Assembly (NCBI GenBank): GCA_023374025.1
Contig: SIJG01000004.1
Coordinates: 3,218,595-3,282,594, forward strand
Direction: 5' to 3'
Length of the DNA: 64,000 nucleotides
Origin: Heterodera schachtii
Taxonomy: Eukaryota > Nematoda > Chromadorea > Rhabditida > Heteroderidae
Shown here: in pieces, positions 56,235-64,000 of the stretch
How the letters are laid out: every line of letters begins with the position of its first letter
How positions within the stretch are numbered: position 1 is the first letter of the stretch
Position numbers and translations under genes: made by a program
The notes under the pieces: generated by a model
The model's input: the letters and a program-made list of their open reading frames with translations, nothing else
Database searches by the model: none
Told to the model about the DNA's origin: nothing

Positions 56235-57498
56235 TCATTCGTCCGCTTTTTCTTTTTCTTCTTCCGCTGGTGGCGACAAAGGCCTAAAATTAAGTGAGTT
56301 TTAAATTGGATCACTTATCCGTTGCTGCTGCTCTTACCCAATGCATGATGTATTGATGTCATCCCACAAATGGAAATGGACATTGTTCAAATTGTCGTCC
56401 CAATTTTCGTCTTTCTTCCACTGAACCGTCACCGTCTCCCCAATTGGACACCGTATCAGCAGCCAATTATACTCGAATTTTTTCCACAGTATCAGCTTCT
56501 CATTTGTCCCTTCGTTCACCACTTCAAATGGTTCAATTGGCATTTTTGTCGTCGTATGAATATAAAGATGAATATGGTAACTGACAGAAGTGGTGGCAGA
56601 GAGAAATGTCTAAACGGTAAAACAAAAACAATTTAACAAAAATATTTTGCGGTCCACCTCTTTGAAGTTGTTGATCCATTCGAGATTTTGTGGATCCAAA
56701 GAATTCTTGCGTCGAAATCGCTTCGGTTGGCCATTTTTTGTCGGAGTGTGAAGCCATTTGGACAACGCCTGGCCACCAGTTGCATTCGGTCCATCATCAG
56801 CAATTCCATCGGGGCACAGAATACCAGAATCGATTGAATTCAATTGATCAAAATCAGTGAGAAGCGTCGGCGAAATGTGGCGAAGCAAATTGTCCAAATG
56901 ATTGCCATTAGGAAAGTACAATTGGCGAATGTTTGTCGCAAAAATTGGCAAAATTTCTCGGGCCAAAACATCCCAAATTGGCTCGACATTTTTACAAAAC
57001 CACGCCAATTTGGTGCCATTTCTGTCCCAAATTTGCTTGTTTGAACGGAGAAATTCAATGACGGAATAGTCAATGTAGCTGAAGAAACATACAAATGCTT
57101 TAATATACAAAAAAGTTTGAAATTACTTAATATGAAGAAGACGGAAACGAATTTTGTTTGGAAGCGGACGGTCCGGCAGAGGAAATTCCACCCATTTGCC
57201 ATCGATCATTAGAGACAGTGTCGATTCTGCTGGTCTAATAGCGTTTGCTTTTGGTCCTTCGTCCTTGCAAATCATAATGTAATTCCAAATTGTCAATTCT
57301 GTTTTTCCATCAAAATGCGCGTCCACCAAAATGTCGAAACGGTCGGAAATCAGTGCCATTTTGAGTCCAAGTTGAGCACGGTCAAAAGATGGGAGAATGT
57401 CCATCCAAACGTCGCTACAAATCCAACTGAAAAATATGGAAAAAATAATTGGGAAATTAAATTTAAATTTTTAAGAAAATTCCTTACCGTCTGTTCAT
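56235..57498 (-). CDS. intact F-box-like family protein, 350 aa
   Basis: Exons 57488-57498, 57127-57426, 56658-57078, 56338-56609 and 56235-56283 total 1053 nt in frame. F-box-like WICSDVWMDILPSFDRAQLG, then MALISDRFDILVDAHFDGKT. Exon 2 is 24 nt longer than usual, adding about eight residues around ANAIRPAE. Exon 3 has YIDYSVIEFLRSNK, EPIWDVLAREILP and GQALSKWLH. Exon 4 has IEPFEVVNEGTNEKLIL and WLLIRCPI. Tail PLSPPAEEEKEKADE. The TTATAACTTACGAC element is about 20-35 bp before the ATG. Function unknown; an SCF adaptor role is only a family guess. Confidence 0.82.
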
Positions 57499-57875
57499 TT
57501 TGTGCCAATTTGCTGCCCACTTCTGTCGTAAGTTATAATTGAAAAAATGACAATAATTTCAATTTTTCTGTCTTTTATATCGGGTTTCTTTTCTCATAAA
57601 TCGGACTGATTTTTTAAAATTTTTATTTTCACCCTTTTTCTGTAAAACGATAGGGTTCTTTCTGTTCCGTCTTATGTAATGCTTAAAGGGCAGGTTCCGT
57701 CTCAAACAACTTCAGATTTTTTACATGAAAAATGACAAGCGCGCCTCTAATTTGCATTTTTTCTCATCATTTTCGCATATCAAAACCTGGAAAATTAGTC
57801 TATTTTAGGGTGTTCGGGTTGCTGAATACAAATTAATATTTTATTGCCACTTTCTTAACATTGAACCCCAAATAG
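57499..57875. repeat. duplicated 5'-flank/intergenic segment
   Basis: Matches 48965-49110 and 49699-49900, without the hAT-like insertion present there. Contains the family 5' element at 57519-57532. Confidence 0.7.
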
Positions 57876-58930
57876 GCGCCTCCCTACGATTCGTCAACTC
57901 AACGATTCGTCAACTCAACGATTCGTCAACTCGACGATTCGTCAACTCAGCCAAAATGCGACGATTCGTCAACTCAGTCAAAAAACTACGATTCGTCAAC
58001 TCAACGATTCGTCAACTAAGCCAAAATGTGACGATTCGTCAACTCATCCAAAATTTATTCAAAAAAGCATTTGCATAACTTTTCATAGCGTGTAAAATAA
58101 TTTTAACACCCATTTAAAGCGATTCGAATCCCGAACTCGAATTCGGCAAACGATCTATATGTATAAAAATCTATATTATAAAATAATAATTTATCAACGC
58201 ATGTAGTAATTTATTTTAGTTTCTTTTTTAATGCTTTAACAAGCGACTCATAGGCACCTCACTTCTTACATTCAATTCAATTAATTTCAATTTTGTTTTT
58301 CAATTTTAGCAAATAAATGAAATCGATTCGTAAACAAATTGAACAACAACTGCGACGAAAAGCACCAAAGCGGTTAGGAGGGCCGTCTGCTGATTACGAC
58401 GACAGCAGCATTTTTCCTATCCAACGCGAGGACGCAGAGCAGACCTGGACGAAGCGGAGTACAACACCGACGAAGACGTCATGAACATCCTTTCGCTGCT
58501 GAGTCTGCAGATGCAGGGCTATGTAGGCGGGCTGCGTGCACGAGGTGGACAAGATGAGCATGAGGACCATGCAGAAGCGGAAGATTGAACCAATTACAAT
58601 TGATTGCTATTTTTAACCTTCATTCCATATAATATCGGTTGAAATTTGTTTAACCTAATCCCGTGATAATCATCATTTTGATTCGTTTTGTTTTTTATGA
58701 GTTTTTGTTTAAATAAATTTTGTTTATGCAAGTTTTTAACTGAATATTTTTAAAGGGACGTGAATTTTATGTATCGTGGTTCTTAATTAGTCTGTAAGTG
58801 TTTTACATTTTGTTAAGCGCCCTGAAAAGCTATGCAAAATGCTTTTTTGAATAATTTTTGGTTGAGTTGACGAATCGTCGCATTTTGGCTGAGTTGACGA
58901 ATCGTCGAGTTGACGAATCGTTGGCGCGCC
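57876..58930. mobile_element. word-array TIR element 4 (ACGATTCGTCAACTC words) with captured sequence
   Basis: About eight ACGATTCGTCAACTC words on the left and three inverse words on the right. Tips GCGCCTCC... and ...GGCGCGCC. 8-bp duplication CCAAATAG (57868-57875, 58931-58938); the empty site is at about 49895-49910. The interior holds a GC-rich coding-like block (58317-58588). Confidence 0.85.
58317..58588 (+). pseudogene. captured gene fragment inside the TIR element
   Basis: After ATTTTAG the ATG frame reads RKQIEQQLRRKAPKRLGGPS, then PIQREDAEQ. A frame change then gives DLDEAEYNTDEDVMNILSLL, then SLQMQGYVGG and an acidic end. The higher GC and acidic, Leu-rich composition differ from the AT-rich element, so this is probably host gene sequence picked up by the element. 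Not identified. Confidence 0.45.
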
Positions 58931-59120
58931 CCAAATAGGTATAAACATAAAACAGCAAAATAAATTCTAAGTCTTGTGTATTCGAACGAAAGAATCAACA
59001 AAAGAAAGTGGGAGAGAATTTCGGAGAGAAAATAAATGAGCATTAAATCAAATCCGTTTCCAATTGGTGAGATCATCGATCATTTCACAAATAATAATTA
59101 ATTCACTTCCGCGCAATCAA

Positions 59121-60354
59121 TTAGACGTCATTTTCCATGCTTTGATCCGCTTTTTCTTTTTCTTCTTCTGTTGGTGGCGATAATGGCCTAAAATTAAGTG
59201 AAATTTGAATTTGGGTGAATTATCTTTTACACTCACCCAATGCAATTATTGTCATAAAGCACAAAATACATTTTGTTCAAATTAGCATCCAAATTTTCGC
59301 CGTTTTCCCATTTAACCGCCGCCGTTTCTCCATTAATTGGACATCGCTTCAACAGAAATTTGGCAGGATGGCCTGTCACTTGCTCCAATGTCAGTTTTTC
59401 TTTGGTCCGTTCATTCTCCAATTCAAATGGCTCAATTGGTGTTGAATTTGTCAAGACCAAATTCACTTTGTAACTGACTGAAGTGGTGGCACGGAGAAAT
59501 GTCTAAACAATGGGAAACGCAAATCAATTAGTCAGTCGTTTAACGAAATGTGGTCACACCTCTTTGAAACTGTTGATCCATTCGAGGTTTGTTTGTTGAT
59601 ACAATCGAGAAAGGCAACGCAATTTCTTCGGACGGCCATCTGTTCTCGGCTTGTGCAACCATTTGGACAAAACTTGGCCAGCAGTTGGAGTTGCATTTGG
59701 CCCATCAGAATCACCAATTGCTTCGGGGAACAGACGGCCAGATTCGATTGAATTAATGTTGAGATCCAAGAGAATTGTCGGCGATGTGAGACGAAGCAAA
59801 GCGTCCAAATGATCAGCATTGTCAAAGCCCAAATGATGCATATTTGTCGTCGCAAAAATGGGCCAAATTTGACGGACAAAAAAAATCCCAAATTGGTTGC
59901 ACATCATTTTCTGCTTCGTCTGAATACACATACAACTCCAAATCGGTGCCACTTCTGTCCCAAATGTGCTTGTTGGAACGGACAAATTCAATGACGGAAT
60001 GATCAATGTAACTGAAAAAGAGGACAATCAAAAATGCATTAATATACACAAAAAATGTATGTATGAATTACTCAATCCGAATGTATTTAAAGCGAATTTT
60101 GTTCGGCAACGGGCGGTCGGGCCAAGGAAAGTCCACAGAATTGCCACCAATCCATACAGAAAGTGTTGCTTTTGGTCTTGCTAACTCCTTGTAAATTATG
60201 ATTGTTCTCCAAATTGTCAATTCTGATTTGCCATCGAAATGCGCGTCCACTCAACGCACCGAAACGGTCGGAGAAATCAGTGCCAATGTGAGGACCGAGT
60301 TCAACACGTTCAAAGAACGGGAGAATATCCATCCAAACATCCGTACAAATCCAG
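59121..60354 (-). pseudogene. F-box-like family member, frameshifted and without start
   Basis: Exon 2 60072-60354, exon 3 59560-60011, exon 4 59237-59502, exon 5 59121-59187. It is the sister of the gene at 47616 (DGRPKKLRC, WPDRPLPNKIRF, tail EEEKEKADQSMENDV). An extra base in TGAGGACCGAG and changes around 60250 break exon 2. An A-run (59879-59886) shifts exon 3. The exon-1 ATG is replaced by an A/T run (CGAAAATGTGAGG kept, no upstream start). Exon 4 is open. Confidence 0.72.
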
Positions 60355-60564
60355 CTGAATTGCGTGAAAATATTAATTAAATGGCAAATAAGTATTCAAT
60401 TAAAAAATTCCTCACATTTTCGTTTTTTTTGTTGCGAAAAACGGTTCTATTTCTCAACAAAACACACCTCCTAATTCAGGGTTTCTAAAAAATGAAAAAT
60501 ACCACCCCTAAAAAGCGAATTTCTTAATTCAGCCCCCCCCCCCCGAAGCCAAGGGTCTGTCTGC

Positions 60565-61119
60565 CTAAGCGCTTGATCTAAAACATTTTTTACATGATCC
60601 GAATGCGTTTGCGTGTTTGAAATGTTCGTCCACTCGGAGGTCAAATCGACGGCTGATCAGTGCAATTTCGAGGCCAAGTTGAGAAGGCGCAAGAAAATGG
60701 AACACTTCGAGCCAACAATCGGCAGAAATAAAGCTGAAAAAAATGAAGAATTTTTATGAAATTTTGGTTTAATTTTTAACATTTCTTTTTTGGGAGGGCG
60801 CCGTCGTTTTTTGACATGATCAGAAAAGAACCAAAGAATGCTGCCACAGCCGGCCAACAGAAAAGTCACGACACACCAACTGAAAAATGAATTGGGCAAA
60901 TGAATGAACAAACGAAAGGGAGGGAAAAGTAATGAAGAGAGGGATCAAAAAATGAAAATCAAATTTAGTTGTTATTTTTGAGGCTGATGAAACTAAAAAC
61001 CTTCAAAATTTGTTTTGAACCCAATTTGGGCAACAAAAATTGGCAAAAGAAATGCGAAACGTCAGAAAACAAAAATAAAGAAACAAACAATAAACGTACC
61101 GAAGTGCTGAAGAAGGCAT
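60565..61119 (-). CDS. divergent F-box protein start with an N-terminal membrane helix, 95 aa
   Basis: Three exons, 61100-61119, 60781-60879 and 60565-60733, sum to 288 nt in frame. Exon 1 gives MPSSALR. Exon 2 gives a hydrophobic helix WCVVTFLLAGCGSILWFF followed by a basic stretch KKRRRPPKK. Exon 3 gives an F-box (FISADCWLEVFHFLAPSQLG, then LEIALISRRFDLRVDEHFK), aligning with WICSDVWMDILPSFD...MALLSDRFDVLVDKHFDG of the main family. After HANAFG the sequence runs into unrelated DNA next to a C-run, stopping at 60565, so the gene is probably 3'-truncated. Two copies of the promoter motif lie at 61204-61275. Confidence 0.5.
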
Positions 61120-61203
61120 TTTTGCAGCAATAAAATGAGCGGGGAAAATTTCGATTAAAAATGAATGAGCGAATGAATGGAATGAGGAGGGGAAGAAGAA
61201 ACA

Positions 61204-61275
61204 AGGGCATTTTTATAGTAAAATTAGAGTACCGATAGTGAAAAAAAGGGTATTAGCGTACATTTGAGTACCGAT
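61204..61275 (-). promoter_or_regulatory. two copies of the GGTACTC / TATA motif
   Basis: On the minus strand GGTACTCAAATGTACGCTAA, then GGTACTCTAATTTTACTATA, then AAAATGCC. TATAAAAA is about 90 bp before the ATG at 61119. Confidence 0.5.
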
Positions 61276-61297
61276 GAGCAAAAACCATATAAAATGC

Positions 61298-61759
61298 CGG
61301 TCTACCTCAGTTCGGCCCCCACAGTTCGGCCCTCACGGTTCGGCCCTCACGATTCGGCCCCCATGGTTCGGCCCCAGCATGTTTTTCCACTACAACTTTC
61401 TATAACTTTTTTCTTTGTCAACCAAATCCAACATTGTTGTTATCATTTGAAAGCTTAAGGTGTTTAGAAGCTTTTTCTAAGCTATTGCTTTGCGATTAGA
61501 CAAATACCAAAAAAGTTATACATGAAAATTGCAAGAAAGTTGAAATTTTTGAAGTTTTTTCTTAATAAATTTTTTCTAGGCTTAAAAAACTTTTCGCTTT
61601 ATGTAAAGCTAATAGAGCATGTTAAGAGCTTTCGAATGATACCAGGATTTATGGATTTGGACGCCAAAGAAAAAGCTTAAGTGTAAAAACATGCTGGGGC
61701 CGAACCGTGGGGGCCGAATCGTGAGGGCCGAACTGTGGGGGCCGAACTGAGCGGTTCCG
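61298..61759. mobile_element. word-array TIR element 5 (GTTCGGCCC words)
   Basis: Tips CGGTCTACCTCAGTT and AACTGAGCGGTTCCG. 8-bp duplication TAAAATGC (61290-61297, 61760-61767). Five words on the left and four inverse words on the right read (G/A)TTCGGCCC(N)CA. The core is homologous to 50346-50780, inverted. Confidence 0.88.
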
Positions 61760-61861
61760 TAAAATGCATAGAAAATTGACAGTTAATGTCATATATCATA
61801 TTTTACATAATACGACTAATTATTTCTAATTTGTAAGTGTGCTGTTGGTAATTGCCGTAAA

Positions 61862-62521
61862 ATGAAGCGACGTTCAAAGAAAATGTAAGGAATTTTTAAC
61901 TTGATCAACAGTTTCAAGGAGGTGTGCGTTTGGTTATATTCTCATAAAATTTGGGTATAATACCACTGGTACCACTCAATTTTTTGAAAAATTTTCCAAA
62001 ATTTTTAATCGTATGGGTCAACAATTTGAAGGAGTTGGCCTGCTGATGGTTGCTGCCATATTTTCGTTAAACGCCCGACTGATTGATTGATTGCATTTGC
62101 TTTTCCCTTACTTTTTGTTAAGGCATTTCTCCGTGCCACCGCTTCAGTCAACTACAAAATACGACTCGAACTTTATGATTCAACACCAATTGGACCGTTT
62201 GAATTTGTGAACGAACGGACCAAAGAAAAGCTGACGTTGGAGAATGTGTCAAGTTATGGTGGTGGTGATTGGCTGTTGAAGCGATGCCCAATTAGTGAAA
62301 AGGCAGCGACGGACTCAATGGGAAAACGACGAAAATTGGGACGACAATTTGAACTATGTCAGATTTAATTTGTGTGGTGGCAAAAGTTCGGATGGGTAAG
62401 TGTTAAAAATAATTCACAGTTCACACCTAATTCAAACTGTGTTTAATTTCAGGCCTTATGGCCACCAGCGGACGAAGAAAAAGAGGAAGCGGGTCAAAGC
62501 ATCGAAATATCGTCGGACTGC
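61862..62521 (+). pseudogene. F-box-like family member lacking exons 2-3
   Basis: Exon 1 61862-61884 (MKRRSKK, then GTAAGG) is followed directly by two short copies of the end of exon 3 (61901-61921 and 62011-62032), so exon 2 and nearly all of exon 3 are gone. Exon 4 62123-62395 reads AFLRATASVNYKIRLEL, GPFEFVNERTKEKLTL and WLLKRCPIS, then KAATDSMGKRRKLG in a shifted frame. Exon 5 from 62453 lacks one base (CCTTATGGCCACC). Confidence 0.7.
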
Positions 62522-62933
62522 GCGGAAGTGAATTAATTATATTTGAGAAATGGTCGACGATCTCACAAAATTGAAATTTGATTTTATGCCATCATTTTCT
62601 CTCAGAAATGCTTTTGTTAATTCTTTCTTTAATACATTTATTTGCTTGCTTTTTATGCAATTTCTTTAGTATCAATTGAAATTAGGGTTGTACGGGACCG
62701 GGGCGGGAATTCCCGGTAGGGCAAATGTGAAAAAAGCACTGGTAAGAATGGCGTCTGAAGTGAAAATTATCGGTCATTCATTGATTGGACACCAAAAATG
62801 AAAAAAAGCCTTTGGAGAAAAATTTGAGATAAATTCAATTTTTGAGGCTTTTTGGCCATAACTCTTTTGTATCTCAGCTAAAATTTTGGAAGGCTAATAG
62901 GGCCTTTTATTAAAACGCTACCAAGGCTTATTT
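62522..62933. other. intergenic, no gene seen
   Basis: Contains the 3' flank of the previous locus and a CGGGACCGGGGCGGG repeat remnant (62690-62725). Confidence 0.4.
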
Positions 62934-63430
62934 AATTGTCGCCACCAGCAGCGGAAGAAGAGAAAGAAGCGGACGAAGGTACTTATGTACTTTACAGACC
63001 ATAAAAATAAAAATTGTTTTAAACTTTTCTAGGGGGTTTTCGTGGTCACTGATCACGAATCTGACATCCATTTCGATCAATTTCGGACTCCGAACTTGAA
63101 TTCGAACAAAAATCGAAAACGCACTTTTCATAAAAATTCACATTTATTGCACAAAAATTAATCAAATATACTGTATGGAATAGAAAATAGTGATTCATAA
63201 CCATTTCATTCATTTGAATTGATTTTAGGACAATAAAGGTTGATTTTGGTGAAAAATAAATTTTCGGCTTTTGTTCTAATTCGGGTCCCGGATTCGAAAT
63301 TGGTCGAAATGGATGTCAGATTTGTGATCAGCGAGCCCGAAAACCCCCTAGAAAAGTTAAAAAACAATTTTTTTTTTTTATGGTCTGTAAAGTACATAAG
63401 TACCGCGGACGAAAGCAACGAAAATTAATT
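62934..63430 (+). pseudogene. orphan exon 5 of the family, split by an element
   Basis: GTCGCCACCAGCAGCGGAAGAAG... encodes the acidic tail (PPAAEEEKEADE type) and resumes after the insertion as GCGGACGAAAGCAACGAAAAT. No other exons nearby. Confidence 0.55.
62978..63404. mobile_element. foldback element with complete tips, 427 bp
   Basis: GGTACTTATGTACTTTACAG is mirrored by CTGTAAAGTACATAAGTACC. The arms, about 190 bp, contain TTTCGTGGTCACTGATCACG and AATTCGAACAAAA. 9-bp duplication GCGGACGAA (62969-62977, 63405-63413). This is the best full-length example of the foldback family seen in introns elsewhere. Confidence 0.9.
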
Positions 63431-63739
63431 ATATTTGAGAAATGGTCGATGATCTCACCAATTGGAAACGGATTTAATAATAAAAGTTCAGAAACTCTGA
63501 AGAGACCATTTTACACTCATCAACAAAATTAAAATGCACAGAAATATGCAATAACAAAACAAATTCACATATATATAATATACATAGGGACAAATACAAT
63601 TATCAGCAAGACAAATGAAGATTATCCTTTTTTCATCCGTAATCTTAATCCATCCGTTTTCACTTCGCATTTCAAAATCCACAATTTCTTTCCAAGACAA
63701 ATGTGCCGGCCGTCACAGTCACCAAATGCCAAAATGCTC
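63431..63739. other. spacer, probable 3' region of the last gene
   Basis: AT-rich. One minus-strand frame (KCVSCVKCLRPPVADSVDKC) overlaps the next feature in another phase and cannot start from its splice acceptor. Confidence 0.35.
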
Positions 63740-63929
63740 TCATGGCATTTGTCCACCGAATCCGCCACGGGTGGGCGAAGACATTTGACGCATGAAACGC
63801 ATTTCCCGTTGATTTGACACATACACGTAGCAACAGATGTAACACGGAATGCAGCAGACGGAACAACAACAGCACAGCATTAAGGAATAGAGGACAACAC
63901 CAATACCAGTGCCCGTTAGAGCAGCCAAC
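63740..63929 (-). CDS. candidate terminal exon of a Cys-rich single-pass membrane protein
   Basis: The acceptor AATAATTTCAG is at 63930-63932. One frame reads LAALTGTGIGVVLYSLML, then CCCCSVCCIPCYICCYVYV, then NQREMRFMRQMSSPTRGGF and GQMP-stop. It looks like a Cys-rich transmembrane segment with a basic tail. Other frames are also open for part of it, and upstream exons are outside the window. Confidence 0.4.
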
Positions 63930-64000
63930 CTGAAATTATTGAATGGGGAGGAGTTACTACTGTATGGGAGTGTGTATGGTGGTGGTTGGGGTTACGGTCG

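Noticed and set aside
63622..63822. Cys-rich minus-strand frame MCQINGKCVSCVKC
   Set aside because: In this phase the splice acceptor leads into a stop codon upstream, so it cannot be read from the exon start. The membrane-segment frame was preferred, with low confidence.

Overview
The window is eukaryotic and looks like nematode DNA: AT-rich, with short introns ending in TTTTCAG-type acceptors, and a long terminal repeat (LTR) retrotransposon whose envelope-like part resembles the phlebovirus-type glycoproteins found in nematode BEL/Pao elements. The dominant gene family (F-box-like start, 'MALLSDRFDVLVD', 'GQALAKWLH', 'PFELVNERTNEKLTL', acidic tail) I associate from memory with cyst nematodes (Globodera/Heterodera). 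That placement is inference, not a search result.

Three regions can be seen. (1) 1-20 kb and 42-63 kb hold about 20 loci of one five-exon F-box-like family on both strands. Exon phases add up to full-length products for four loci: 42044-44192 (342 aa), 47616-48952 (369 aa), 52361-53597 (338 aa) and 56235-57498 (350 aa). A fifth, 12614-14249, is intact except that its start codon is ATA. The others are frameshifted, truncated, internally deleted or split by insertions. Many transposable elements sit among them: hAT-like miniature elements with exact 8-bp target duplications, foldback elements starting GGTA, a 1.2-kb palindrome, and a group of elements whose ends are arrays of short words.

(2) 20666-26887 is a complete-looking LTR element: 631/630-bp LTRs with two differences, a CCATA target duplication and one 1588-aa reading frame that joins gag to an envelope-like polyprotein with no visible protease, reverse transcriptase, RNase H or integrase.

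(3) 26941-40117 is a tandem array of 4.8 units of about 2745 bp. Each unit carries a ten-exon, 420-aa Rpt5 (PSMC3)-like proteasome ATPase gene with Walker motifs, Arg fingers and C-terminal YYG kept, but with the pore-loop-1 aromatic residue replaced by Gly. Units 1-4 also hold the last two exons of an unidentified gene and a LINE reverse-transcriptase fragment. Downstream is a mitochondrial ribosomal protein mL53 gene whose second intron carries the same LINE fragment in the opposite orientation.

The genes do not form an operon-like pathway. The common theme is gene amplification, decay and insertion. If the F-box-like proteins are ubiquitin-ligase adaptors, they and the Rpt5-like array both touch the ubiquitin-proteasome system, but nothing in the sequence links them functionally.
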